Positions 8,945-22,579 of a DNA stretch of 64,000 nucleotides are shown here, in pieces. Origin of the DNA: Pectinophora gossypiella (Eukaryota > Arthropoda > Insecta > Lepidoptera > Gelechiidae). Both the position numbers and the translations under genes were made by a program. A model generated the notes under the pieces. The model was not told where the DNA came from, did not search any database, and worked only from the letters and a program-made list of their open reading frames with translations. The DNA is taken from contig NC_065410.1 of NCBI RefSeq assembly GCF_024362695.1, positions 678,001-742,000 of the forward strand, given 5' to 3'. Each line of letters opens with the position of its first letter. The first letter of the stretch is position 1.

Positions 8945-11900
8945 ACTATTATAGCTGGATCAAATTTTTTTTCACGAAACCTATTTAATTCCTGGTCAAA
9001 TTCAATCACCGGTGAAAAAAAATCAAAATGGCGGAAAAACAAGATGGCCGCCATACAAAATTTTGTTTTTCCAGAAAATGTCTCGTTGGTAAAAACTGTG
9101 CATGGGGTTGTAATCGGAATGTCATGTTGAGTATGGAAGTACTTCTCGATCTTTTAAATCTGCTCCGCGTCAGGGAGACACCCTACGGCCTGGGAAAACT
9201 ATCGCACCTAGGACTTTTTTGTTTTCACGATACCTATTTAAATCCTGGTCAAATTTTTTCGCCGGTGAAAAAAAAACAAAATGGCGGAAAAACAAGATGG
9301 CCGCCATACAAAATGTTATTTTTTTCAAAAAATGCCTCGGGGGTAAAAATGATGTATGGGAGGTGTGATCAAAACCTCAAGTAGAGTATGGAAATACTGC
9401 TCGATCTTGAAAATCTGCTCCGCATCAGGGAGAGACCCTATGGCCTGAGGAAACTATCGCACCTGGAACTTTTCTGTTTTCACGAAACCTATTTAAATCT
9501 TGGTCAAATTCAATCGCCGGTGAAAAAAAAAACAAAATGGCGGAAAAACAAGATGGCCGCCATACAAAATGTTATTTTTTCAAAAAATGCCTCGGGGGTA
9601 AAAATGATGTATGATCAAAACCTCAAGTAGAGTATGGAAATACTGCTCGATCTTGGAAAACTGCTCCGCATCAGGGAGACACCCTACGGCCTGGCGAAAC
9701 TATCGCATCTGGACCTTTTTTGTTTTCACGAAATTTATTTAATTCTTGGTTAAATTTTATCCCCGGTGAAAAAAAAACAAAATGGCCGAAAAACAAGATG
9801 GCCGCCATACAAATTTTTGTTTTTCCAGAAAATGTCTCAGAGGTAAAATTGATGATCGGAACGTCATCTTGGAAAACTGCTCCGCATCAGGGAGATACCC
9901 TACGGCCTGGCAAATCTATCGCACCTGGAACTTTTTTGTTTTCACGAAACCTATTTAAATCTTGGTCAAATTTTATCGCCGGTCAAAAAAAAAACAAAAT
10001 GGACGAAATACAAAACTTCGTTTTTTCAGAAAATGTCTCGGAGGTAAAAATGATGTATGGGAGGTGTGATCGAAACGTCAAGCTGAGTATGGAAAAACTG
10101 TTCGATCTTGAAAAACTGCTCCGCATCAGGGAGACACCCTACGGCCTGGTGAATCTATCGCACGTAGAACTTTTTAGTTTTCACGATACCTATTTAAATC
10201 TTGGTCAAATTCAATCGCTGGTGACAAAAATCAAAATGGCGGAAAAACAAGATGGCCGCCATACAAAATTTCCCTTATACAGAAAAAGCCTCGGTGCTAA
10301 AAATGATGTATGGGAGGTGTGATCGGAACGTCATGTAGAGTACGGAATTACTTCCCGGTCTTCGAAAACTGCTCCTCGTCACGGAGACACACGCCCCGGC
10401 AAAACTATCGCACCTGGAACGATTCTTTTTTCACGAGACCTATTTAAATCTTGGTCAAATTTTATCGCCGGTGAAAAAAAACAAAATGGCCGAAAAACAA
10501 GATGGCCGCCATATAAATTTTTGTTTTTCTAGAAAATTCCTCAAGGTCAAAAAATATGTATAGGGGTGTGATCGGAACGTCATCTTGGAAAACTGCTCCG
10601 CATCAGGGAGACACCCTACGGCCTGGCAAAACTATCGCACCTGGAACGATTCTTTTTTCACGAATTCTATTTAAATCTTGGTCAAATTCTATTGTCGGTG
10701 AAAAAAAAACAAAATGGCGGAAAAACAAGATGGCCGCCATACAAAATTTTGTTTTCCCAGAAAATGTCTCGGGGGTAAAAACTGTATATGGGATTGTAAT
10801 CGGAGTGTCTTGTCGAATACGGAAAATGTTCTCAATCTTCGAAAACTGCTCCGCATCAGGGAGACACCCTACGGCCTGGTGAAACTATCGCACGTGGAAC
10901 TTTTTAGTTTTCACGATACCTATTTAAATCTTGGTCAAATTTAGTTGCCGGTGAAAAAAAAACAAAATGGCGGAAAAACAAGATGGCCGCCATACAAATT
11001 TTTCGTTTTTCCCGAAAATGCCTCGAAGGTAAAAATTATGTATAGGGATGTGATCGGAACGTCATGTAGAGTACGAGTATACTTCCCGACCTTCAAAAAC
11101 TGCTCCGCATCAGGGCGGCACCCTACGGCCTGGCAAAACTATCACATCTGGATCATTTTTTTTTCGCACAATGTATTTTAATCTTGGTCAAATTTTATCA
11201 CCGTTGCAAAAAAATCAAAATGGCGGAAAACAAGATGGCCGCCATACAAAATTTTCATTTTTCCAGAAAATGTCTCGGGGGTAAAAATGATGTATAGCAC
11301 GTGTGATCGGAACGTCATGTCGAGTATGAAAATACTGCTCGATCTTCGAAAACTGCTCCGCATCAGGGAGAGACCCTACCGTCTGGCAAAACTATCGCAC
11401 CTGGAAAAATTCTGTTTTCACGAAACCTATTTAATTCCTGGTCAAATTCAATCACCGGTGAAAAAAAACCAAAATGGCGGAAAAACAAGATGGCCGCCAT
11501 ACAAAATTTTGTTTTTCCAGAAAATGTCTCGGAGGCAAAAACAATGTATGGGGGCGTAATCGGAAGGTCATGTTGAGTATGGAAATATTTCTTGATCTTC
11601 AGAAACTGCTCCGCATCAGGGAGACACCCTACGGCCTGGCAAACCTATCGCACCTGGAACTTTTTAGTTTTCACGATACCTATTTAAATCTTGGTCAAAT
11701 TTAATTGCTTGTGAAAAAAAATCAAAATGGCGGAAATTCAAGATGGCCGCCATACAAATTTTTCGTTTTTCCTAAAAATGCCTCGGGGGTAAAAATGATG
11801 TATAGTATTGTGATCGGATCGTCATGTTGAGTATTTCAATACTGCTCGATCTTGAAAAACTGCTCCGCATCAGGGAGACACCCTACGGTCTGGCAAAACT

Positions 11901-12537
11901 ATAAAACCTGGAGCAATAATTTTTTCACAAAACCTATTTAAATCTTAGTCAAATTTTATCGCCGGTAAAAAAAAAACAAAATGGCGGAAAATTAAGATGG
12001 CCGCCATACAAAATTTTCGTTTTTCTCGAAAATGCCTCGGGGGTGAATATGATGTATGAGGGATGTGATAAAAATGTCATGTTGAGTATGGACATACTTC
12101 CCGACCTTCAAAAACTGCTCCGCATCAGGGAGACACCCTACGGCCTGGCAAATCTATCGCACCTGGAACTTTTTTGTTTTCACGAAACCTATTTAAATCT
12201 TGGTCAAATTTTATCGCCGGTCAAAAAAAAAAACAAAATGGACGAAATACAAAATGGCCGCCATATAAATTTTTGTTTTTCATGAAAATGTCTCGGGTGT
12301 GAAAATGATGTACAGGGGTGTGATCGGAACGTCATCTTTGAAAACTGCTCCGCGTCAAGGAGTCACCCTACGGCCTGGCAAAACTATAGCACCTAGAACT
12401 TTTTAGATTTCACGAGACATATTCGAGTCTTGGTCAAATTCAATCGCCGGCAAAAAACAAGATGGCCCCCATACAAAGCTTCGAACTAATACAGGACACG
12501 CGAGCAGCTTGCTGCGAGCGAACCACGCGACATCTAG
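8945..12537 (+). repeat. array module 1 (headless)
   Basis: 3593 bp, the longest module. It starts inside a monomer (CTATTATAGCTGGATCAAAT) with no TGAC microsatellite head, so its 5' part is missing or never existed. It ends with the AAGCTTCGAACTAATACAGG version of the terminal segment, then hairpin and CATCTAG at 12531-12537. Confidence 0.8.
9415..9660 (+). repeat. representative long monomer
   Basis: Order of conserved blocks: CTGCTCCGCATCAGGG; ACCCTAYGGCCTG; TATCGCACCTGGAAC; TTTTCACGAAACCTATTTAA; TCTTGGTCAAATT; CGCCGGTGAAAAA; AAAATGGCGGAAAAACAAG; ATGGCCGCCATACAAA; AAAATGCCTCGGGGGTAAAA; GATGTATG; and GAGTATGGAAATACTGCTCG leading into the next unit. Short monomers (for example 9661-9876) lack the GAGTATGG-to-TCGATCTT stretch. 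ATGGCGG and CCGCCAT can pair as a 7-bp stem with a 13-nt loop. Confidence 0.8.
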
Positions 12538-13857
12538 TTATATTATATAAAGCTACAAACCCATGTATTGACTGACTGACTGACTGACTGACATAGTTGT
12601 TCTCCCAGAAGGAGCGTCGGGGGGTGAAAATGATGTATGGGGGGTGTGATCGGGACCTCCCGGTGAGTATGGGAAAACTTCCAGATCTTCAAAAACTGCT
12701 CCGCATCAGGGAGAGACCCTACGGCCTGGCGCAACTATCGCACCTGGAACGATTCTTTTTCCACAAAACCTATTTAATTCTTGGTCAAATTGTATTGTCG
12801 GTGAAAAAAAATCAAAATGGCGGAAAAACAAGATGGCCGCCATACAAAATTTTATTTTTCCGGAAAATGTCTCGTGGGTAAAAACTGTGTATGGGGGTGT
12901 AATCGGAACGTATTGTTGAGTATGGAAATACTTCTCGATCTTGAAAACCTGCTCCGCATCAGGGAGACACCCTACGGCCTGGCAAAACTATAAAACCTGG
13001 AGCAATTTTTCTTTCGCGAAACATATTTAAATCTTGGTCAAATCCAATCCCCGCTGAAAAAAAAAACAAAATGGCGGAAAAACAAGATGGCCGCCATACA
13101 AAATTTTCGTTTTTCCCGAAAATGCCTCGGGGGTAAAAATGATGTATGAGGAATGTGATCGAAACATCATGTTGAGTATGGAAATACTTTTCGATCTTCG
13201 AAAGCTGCTCCGCATCAGGGAGACACCCTACAGCCTGGCGAAACTATCGCACCTGGAACTTTTCTGTTTTCACGAAGCCTATTTAAATCTTGGTCAAATT
13301 TTATCGCCAGTGAAAAAAAAACAAAATGGCCGAAAAACAAGATGGCCGCCATACAAAATTTTCGTTTTTTTCGAAAATGCCTCGGGGTGAATATGATGTA
13401 AGAGGGATGAGATCAAAATGTCATATTGAGTATGGAAATACTTCCCGACCTTCAAAAACTGCTCCGCATCAGGGCGGCACCCTACGGCCTGGGAAAACTA
13501 TCGCTCCTGGAACGATTCTGTTTTCACCAAACCTAATAAAATCTTGGTCAAATTTTATCGCCGGTGAAAAACAAAACAAAATGGCGGAAAAACAAGATGG
13601 CCGCCATACAAATTTTTGTTAGTCCAGAAAATGTCTCGGGTGTAAAAACGATGTATAGGGGTGTTATCGGAACGTCATCTTGGAAAACTGCTCCGCATCA
13701 GGGAGACACCCTACGGCCTGGCAAAACTATAGCACCTAGAACTTTTTTGATTTCACGAGACCTATTTTAGTCTCGGTCAAATTCTATCGCGGTAAAAAAA
13801 TGGCGGGAAAACAAGACACGCGAGCAGCTTGCTGCGAGCGAACCACGCGACATCTAG
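12538..13857 (+). repeat. array module 2
   Basis: 1320 bp. Head TTATATTATATAAAGCTACA, then TGAC repeats, then TTCTCCCAGAAGGAGCGTCG. The tail is the ATGGCGGGAAAACAAGACAC version before the hairpin. Confidence 0.8.
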
Positions 13858-16422
13858 TTATATTATTATACTATATATAGCTGCAAACCCACTGACTGAC
13901 TGACTGACTGACTGACTCACTCACTCACTCACTGACATAATTGTTCTCCCAGAAGGAGCGTCGGGGGGTAAAAATGATGTATGGGGGATGTGATCGAGAC
14001 CACCCGGTGAGTATGGGAAAACTTCCAGATCATGGAAAACTGCTCCGCATCAGGGAGACACCCTACGGCCTGGCGCAACTATCGCACCTAGAACGATTCT
14101 TTTTCCACAAAACCTACTTAATTCCTGGTCAAATTCAATCACTGTTGAAAAAAAATCAAAATGGCGGAAAAACAAGATGGCCGCCATACAAAATTTTATT
14201 TTTCCACAAAATGTCTCGTGGCTAAAAACTGTGTATGGTGATGTAATCGGAACGTATTGGTAAGTATGGAAATACTTCTCGATCTTGAAAACCTGCTCCG
14301 CATCAGAGAGACACCCTACGGCCTGGCAAAACTATCGCACGTGGAACTTTTTTGTTTTCACGAAATCTATTTAAATCTTGGTCAAATTCAATCACCGTTG
14401 AAAAAAAATCAAAATGGCGGAAAAACAAGATGGCTGCCATACAAAATTTTCGTTTTTCCCGAAAATGCCTCGAAGGTAAAAATTATGTATAGGGATGTGA
14501 TCGGATCGTCATGTTGAGTATTTTAATACTGCTCGATCTTGAAAAACTGCTCCGCATCAGGGAGACACCCTACGGCCTGGCAAAACTATAAAACCTGGAG
14601 CAATATTTTTTTCACAAAACCTATTTAAATCTTGGTCAAATTTTATCGCCGGTAAAAAAAAAACAAAATGGCGGAAAACTAAGATGGCCGCCATACAAAA
14701 TTTTCGTTTTTCTCGAAAATGCCTCGGGGGTGAATATGATGTATGAGGGATGTGATCAAAATGTCATGTTGAGTATGGAAATACTTCCCGACCTTCAAAA
14801 ACTGCTCTGCATCAGGGAGACACCCTACGGCCTGGCAAATCTATCGCACCTGGAACTTTTTTGTTTTCACGAAACCTATTTAAATCTTGGTCAAATTTTA
14901 TCGCCGGTGAAAAAAAAACAAAATGGCCGAAAAACAAGATGGCCGCCATATAAATTTTTGTTTTTCATGAAAATGTCTCGGGTGTAAAAATGATGTACAG
15001 GGGTGTGATCGGAACGTCATCTTGGAAAACTGCTCCGCATCAGGGAGACACGCTACGGCCTGGCAAAACTATAGCACCTAGAACTTTTTTGATTTCACGA
15101 AAACAAGATGGCCGCCATACAAAAGTTTGTTTTTCCAGAAAATGTCTCGGGGGTAAAATCTGTGTATGGAATTGTAATTGGAACGTCCTGTTGAGTATGG
15201 AAATTTTTCTCGATCTTGAAAATCTGCTCCGCATCAGGGAGACACCCTACGGCCTGGCAAAACTATCGCATTTGGAACTTTTCTGTTTTCACGAAACCTA
15301 TTTAAACCTTATCGCACCTGGAACTTTAAATCTTGGTCACCTATTTAAACCTATTTAAATCTTGGTCAAATTTTATCGCCGGTGAAAAAAAAATCAAAAT
15401 GGCGGAAAATCAAGATGGCCGCCATACAAATTTTTCAATTTTCCTGAAAATGCCTCGGGGGTAAAAATGATGTATAGCGGTGTAATCGGAACGTCATGTC
15501 GAGTATAAAAATACTTCTCGATCTTTGAAATCTGCTCCGCATCAGGGAGACACCGTACGGCCTGGCGAAACTATCGCATCTGGAACGATTCTTTTTTCAC
15601 AAAACCTACTTAAATCTTGGTCAAATTTTATCGTGGGTGAAAATAAGTCAAAATAGCGGAAAAACAAGATGGCCGCCATACAAGATTTTGTTTTTCCAGA
15701 AAATGTCTCGGGGGTAAAAATGATGTATAGGGATGTGATCGGATCGTCATGTTGAGTATTTCAGTACTGCTCGATCTTGAAAAACTGCTCCGCATCAGGG
15801 AGACACCCTACGGCCTGGCAAAACTATAAAACCTAGAGCAATATTTTTTTCACGAAACCTATTTAAATCTTGGTCAAATTCAATCCCCGGTGAAAAAAAA
15901 CCAAGATGGCCGCCATACGAAATTTTCGTTTTTCCCGAAAATGCCTCGGGGGTAAAAATGATGTATGAGGAATATGATCGAAACATCATGTTGAGTATGG
16001 AAATACTTTTCGATCTTCGAAAGCTGCTCCGCATCAGGGAGACACCCTACAGCCTGGCGAAACTATCGCACCTGGAACTTTTTTGTTTTCACGAAGCCTA
16101 TTAAAGTCTTGGTCAAATTTTATCGCCAGTGAAAAAAAAAACAAAATGGCCGAAAAACAAGATGGCCGCCATACAAATTTTTGTTTTTCCAGAAAATGTC
16201 TCACGAGGTAAAAATGATGTATTGGGGTGTGATCGGAACGTCATCTTGGAAAACTGCTCCGCATCAGGGGTCACTCTACGGCCTGGCAAAACTATAGCAC
16301 CTAGAACTTTTTTGATTTCACGAGACCTATTTAAGTCTTGGTCAAATTCTATCGCGGTAAAAAAATGGTGGGAAAACAAGACACGCGAGCAGCTTGCTGC
16401 GAGCGAACCACGCGACATCTAG
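13858..16422 (+). repeat. array module 3
   Basis: 2565 bp. The head microsatellite contains a TCAC run after the TGAC run. It contains a deletion-fused monomer near 15095 (TTTCACGAAAACAAGATGG) and a scrambled stretch at 15290-15365 where CTATTTAAACC and CACCTGGAAC pieces are locally repeated. The tail is the GGGAAAACAAGACAC version. Confidence 0.8.
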
Positions 16423-19007
16423 TTATTATACTATATATAGCTACAAACCCATGTACTGACTGACTGACTGACTCACTGACTCACTGACAGGGTTGTTCTC
16501 CCAGAAGGAGCGTCGGGGGGTCAAAATGATGTATGGGGGGTGTGATCGGGACCTCCCGGTGAGTATGGGAAAACTTCCAGATCTTGGAAAACTGCTCCGC
16601 ATCAGGGAGACACCCTACAGTCTGGCGCAACTATTATACATGGATCAATTTTTTTTTCGCAAAACCTATTTAAATCTTGGTCAAATTCTATCGTGAGTTA
16701 AAAAAAAACAAAATGTCGGAAAAACAAGATGGCCGCCATACAAAATTTTGTTTTTCCAGAAAATGTCTCAAGGGTAAAAACTGTGTATGGGAGTGTAATC
16801 GGAGTGTCTTGTCGAGTACGGAATATGTTCTCAATCTTCGAAAACTGCTCCGCATCAGGGCGGCACCCTACGGTCTGGCAAAACTATCAAACATAGAACA
16901 TTTTTTTTTCCACTAAACCTACTCAATTCTTGGTCAAATTCAATCGCTGGTGATAAATAATCAAAATGGCGGAAAAACAAGATGGCCGCCATACAAATTT
17001 TTCAATTTTCCTGAAAATGTCTCGTTGGTAAAAACTGTGTATGGGGTTGTAATTGGAACGTCTTGTTGAGTATGAAAATACTTTCTGATCTTTAAAATCT
17101 GCTCCGCATCAGGGAGAAACCCTACGGCCTGGCAAAACTATCGCACCTGGAACGATTATTTTTTCACAGAACCTATTTAAATTTTGGTCAAATTTTATCG
17201 CTGGTGAAAAAAAATCAAAATGGCGAAAAATCAAGATGGCTGCCATACAAATTTGTAGTTTTTCCTGAAAATGCCTCGGGGGTAAAAATGATGTATAGGA
17301 ATGTGATCGGAACACATGTCAAGTATGAAAATACGTCTGGATTTTCGATAGCTGCTCCGCATCAGGGAGACACCCTACGGCCTGGCGAAACTATCGCACC
17401 TGGAACTGTTTGGTTTTCATAAAACCTATTTAAATCTTGGTCAAATTTTATCGCCGGTAAAAAAAAATAAAATGGCGGAAAATCAAGATGGCCGCCATAC
17501 AAAATTTTCGTTTTTCCCGAAAATGCCTCGGGGGTAAAAATGATGTATGAGGAATGTGATCGAAACATCATGTTGAGTATGGAAATACTTTTCGATCTTC
17601 GAAAGCTGCTCCTCATCAGGGAGACACCCTACAGCCTGGCGAAACTATCACACCTGGAACTTTTTTGTTTTCACGAAGCCTATGAAAGTCTTGGTCAAAT
17701 TTTATCGCCAGTAAAAAAAAATCAAAATGGCGGAAAAACAAGATGGCCGCCATACAAAAATTTGTTTTCCCAGAAAATGTCTCGGAGGTAAAAATGATGT
17801 ATGGGGCGTGTGGTCAAAACGTCAAGCTTAATATGGAAATACTGTTCGATCTTTAAAAACTGCTCCGCATCAGGGAGTCACCCTACGGCCTGGCTAACCT
17901 ATCGCACCTGGAACAATGATTTTTTCGCACAACGTATTTAAATCTTGGTCAAATCCAATCGCCGGTGAAAAAAAACCAAAATAACAGAAAAACAAGATGG
18001 CCGCCATACAAAATTTTGTTTTTTCAGAAAAATTTCTTAGAGGTAAAAACAATGTATGGGGGTGTAATCGGAATGTCTTGTTGAGTATGGAAGTACTTCT
18101 CGATCTTTGAAATCTGCTCCTCATCAGGGAGACACCCTACGGCCTGGCAAAACTATCGCACCTGGAACATTTTTGATTTCACGAAACCTATTTAAATCTT
18201 GGTCAAATTTTATCGCCGGTGAAAAAAAACAAAATGGCCGAAAAACAAGATGGCCGCCATATAAATTTTTGTTTTTCCAGAAAATGTCTCGGGTGCAAAA
18301 ATGATGTATAGGGGTGTGATCGGAACGTCATCTTGGAGAACTGCTCCGCATCAGGGAGACACCCTAAGGCCTGGCAAAACTATAGCACCTAGAACTTTTT
18401 TGATTTCACGAAACCTATTTAAGTCTTGGTCAAATTTTATCGCCGGTGAAAAAAAAAACAAAATGGCCGAAAAACAAGATGGCCGCCATATATCTTTTTT
18501 TTTCCAGAAAATGTCTCAGAGGTAAAATGATGTATAGGGGTGTGATCGGAACGTCATCTTGGAAAACTGTTCCGCATCAGGGAAACACCCTACGGCCTGG
18601 CAAAACTATAGCACCTAGAACTTTTTTGATTTCACGAAACCTATTTAGTCTTGGTCAAATTCTATCTTTTTTGATTTCACGAAACCTATTTAAGTCTTGG
18701 TCAAATTTTATCGCCGGTGAAAAAAAAAACAAAATGGCCGAAAAACAAGATGGCCGCCATATATCTTTTTTTTTTCCAGAAAATGTCTCAGAGGTAAAAT
18801 GATGTATAGGGGTGTGATCGGAACGTCATCTTGGAAAACTGTTCCGCATCAGGGAAACACCCTACGGCCTGGCAAAACTATAGCACCTAGAACTTTTTTG
18901 ATTTCACGAAACCTATTTAGTCTTGGTCAAATTCTATCGCGATAAAAAAATGGCGGGAAAACAAGACACGCGAGCAGCTTGCTGCGAGCGAACCACGCGA
19001 CATCTAG
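16423..19007 (+). repeat. array module 4
   Basis: 2585 bp. Near its end two successive monomers (about 18434-18660 and 18703-18930) are almost identical to each other, sharing the unusual run CCATATATC and TCTCAGAGGTAAAATGATG. This is a very local recent duplication. Confidence 0.8.
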
Positions 19008-20783
19008 TTATTATTATAATATATATAGCTACAAACCCACTGACTGACTGACTGACTCACTGACTGACTCACTGACAGGGTTGTTCTCCCAGAAGGAGCG
19101 TCGGGGGGTGAAAATGATGTATGGGGGGTGTGATCGGGACCTCCCGGTGAGTATGGGAAAAATCCCAGATCTTGGAAAACTGCTCCGCATCAGGGAGACA
19201 CCCCACGGCCTGGCAAAACTATCGCACCTGGAACGATTCTGTTTTCACGAAACCTATTTAAATCTTGGTCAAATTCAATCACCGGTGAAAAAAAACCAAA
19301 ATGGCGGAAAAACAAGATGGCCGCCATACAAAATTTTGTTTTTTTAAAAAATGCCTCGGGTGTAAAAATTATGTATGGGAGGTGTGATCGAAACGTCAAG
19401 TTGAGTATGGAAAAACTGCTCGATCTTGAAAAACTGCTCCGCATCAGGGAGACACCCTACGGCCTGGCGCAACTATAGCACCTGGAATGATTCTTTTTTC
19501 ACAAAATCTATTTAAATCTTGGTCAAATCCAATCGCCGGTGAAAAATAACCAAAATGGCGGAAAAACAAGATGGCCGCCATACAAATTTTTCGTTTTTCC
19601 AGAAAATGTCTCGGAGGTAAAAACTGTGTATGGGGTTGTAATCGGAACGTCTTGTTGAGTATAAAAATACTTCTCAATCTTGAAAAACTGCTCAGCATCA
19701 GGGAGACACCCTACGGCCTGGCTAACCTATCGCACCTGGAACAATAATTTTTTCGCACAACGTATTTAAATCTTAGTCAAATCTAATCGCCGGTGAAAAA
19801 AAACCAAAATGGCGGAAAAACAAGATGGCCGCCATACAAAATTTTGTTTTTTCAGAAAAATGTCTTAGAGCTAAAAACAATGTATGGGGATGTAATCGGA
19901 ATGTCATGTTGAGTATGGAAGTACTTCTCGATCTTTGAAATCTGCTCCGCATCAGGGAGACACCCTACGGCCTGGCAAAACTATGGCACCTGGAACATTT
20001 TTGATTTCACAAAACCTATTTAAATCTTGGTCTAATTTAATTGCAGTTGAAAAAAAAACAAAATGGCGGAAATTCAAGATGGCCGCCATACAAATTTTTC
20101 GTTTTTCCTGAAAATGCCTCGGGGGTGAATATGATGTATGAGGGATGTGATCAAAATGTCATGTTGAGTATGGAAATACTTCCCGACCTTTAAAAACTGC
20201 TCCGCATCAGGGAGACACCCTACGGCCTGGCGCAACTATCGCACCTGGAACATTTTTGTTTTCACGAAACCTATTTAAATCTTGGTAAAATTTTATCGTG
20301 GGTGAAAAAAAAAAACAAAATGGCCGAAAAACAAGATGGCCGACAAATAAATTTTTGTTTTTCCAGAAAATGTCTCGGGTGTCAAAATGATGTATTGGGG
20401 TGTGATCGGAACGTCATCTTGGAAAACTGCTCCGCATTAGGGGTCCGGCCTGGCAAAACCATAGCACCTAGAACTTTTTTGATTTCACGAGACCTATTCA
20501 AATCTTGGTCAAATTTTATCGCCGGTGAAAAAAAAACAAAATGGCGGAAAAACAAGATGGCCGCCATACAAAATTTTGTTTTTCTAGAAAATTCCTCAAG
20601 ATCAAAAAATATGTATAGAGGTATGACCGGAATGTCAACTTTGAAAACTGCTCCGCATCAGGGGGCACCTGGAACGTTTTGGTTTTCATGAGACCGATTT
20701 AAACAAGATGGCCGCCATACAAAGCTTCGAACTAATACAGGACACGCGAGCAGCTTGCTGCGAGCGAACCACGCAACATCTAG
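19008..20783 (+). repeat. array module 5
   Basis: 1776 bp. The tail uses the AAGCTTCGAACTAATACAGG version, and its terminus reads ACGCAACATCTAG, one base different from most modules. Confidence 0.8.
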
Positions 20784-22579
20784 TTATATTATATATAGCT
20801 GCAAACCCACTGACTGACTGACTCACTGACTCACTGACATAATTGTTCTCCCAGAAGGAGCGTCGGGGGGTAAAAATAATGTATGAGAAAAGTGATCGGG
20901 ACCTCCCGGTGAGTATGGGAAAACTTCCAGATCTTGGAAAACTGCTCCGCATCAGGGAGACACCCTACGGCCTGGCAAAACTATCGCACCTGGAAGGATT
21001 CTTTTTTCACGAAACCTATTTAAATCTTGGTCAAATTCTATTGTGGGTGAAAAAAAATCAAAATGGCGGAAAAACAAGATGGCCGCCATACAAAATTTTG
21101 TTTTTTCAGAAAATGTCTCGGAGGTAAAATCTGTGTATGGGGATGTAATCGGAGTGTCTTGTCGAGAACGGAAAATGTTCTCAATCTTCAAAAACTGCTC
21201 CGCATCAGGGAGACACCCCACGGCCTGGCAAAACTATAAAACCTGGAGCAATTTTTCTTTCGCGAAACATATTTAAATCTTGGTCAAATTCAATCGCAGG
21301 TGAAAAAAAATCAAAATGGCGGAAAATCAAGATGGCCGCCATACAAAATTTTCGTTTTTTCCGAAAATGCCTCGGGGGTGAAAATGATGTATAGGGATGT
21401 GATAGGATCGTCATGTCGAGTATTTCAATACTGCTCGATCTTGGAAAACTGCTCCGCATCAGGGAGACACCCTACAGTCTGGCGCAACTATTATACCTAG
21501 ATCAATTTTTTTTTCGCAAAACCTATTTAAATCTTGGTCAAATTGTATTGTCGGTGAAAAAAAAAACAAAATGGCGGAAAAACAAGATGGCCGCCATACA
21601 AAATTTCGTTTTTCCAGAAAATGTCTCGGAGGTAAAAATGATGTATGAGAGGTGTGATCGAAACGTCAAGCTGAGTATGGAAAAACTGTTCGATCTTGAA
21701 AAACTGCTCCGCATCAGGGAGACACCCTACGGCCTGGCAAAACTATAAAACCTGGAGCAATTTTTCTTTCGCGAAACATATTTAAATCTTGGTCAAATCC
21801 AATCCCTGCTGAAAAAAAACCAAAATGGCGGAAAAACAAGATGGCCGCCATACAAAATTTTCGTTTTTTCCGAAAATGCCTCGGGGGTAAAAATGATGCA
21901 TGAGGAATGTGATCGAAACATCATGTTGAGTATGGAAATACTTTTCGATCTTCGAAAGCTGCTCCGCATCAGGGAGACACCCTACAGCCTGGCGAAACTA
22001 TCGCACCTGGAACTTTTTTGTTTTCACGAAGCTTATTAAAGTCTTGGTCAAATTTTATCGCCAGTGAAAAAAAAACAAAATGGCCGAAAAACAAGATGGC
22101 CGCCACACAAATTTTTGTTTTTCCAGAAAATGTCTCGGGTGTAAAAAATATGTATAGGGGTGTGATCGGAACGTCATCTTGGAAAACTGCTCCGCATCAG
22201 GGAGACGCCCTACGGCTTGGCGAAATTATCGCACCTGGAACTTTTTTGTTTTCACGAAACCTATTTAAATCTTGGTCAAATTTTATCGCCGGTGGAAAAA
22301 AAAACAAAATGGCCGAAAAACAAGATGGCCGCCATATAAATTTTTGTTTTTCCAGAAAATGTCTCGGGTGTAAAAATTATGTATAGGGGTGTGATCGGAA
22401 CGTCATCTTGGAAAACTGCTCCGCATCAGGGGGCGCCCTACGGCCTGGCAAAACTATAGCACCTAGAACTTTTTTGATTTCACGAGACTTGTTTAAAAAC
22501 AAGTTGGCCGTCATACAAAGCTTCGAACTAATACAGGACACGCGAGCAGCTTGCTGCGAGCGAACCACGCGACATCTAG
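20784..22579 (+). repeat. array module 6 (related to modules 10 and 12)
   Basis: 1796 bp. Matches module 10 (27384-29182) at a constant offset of 6603 bp over nearly its whole length; only the AT head differs by a few bases. Characteristic marks include AATAATGTATGAGAAAAGTG at the first monomer. Confidence 0.85.

Noticed and set aside
8933..8945. Insect telomere repeat TTAGG at the left edge of the array
   Set aside because: Only about two units (TTAGGTTAGGTTA); expected by chance and partly LINE-derived.
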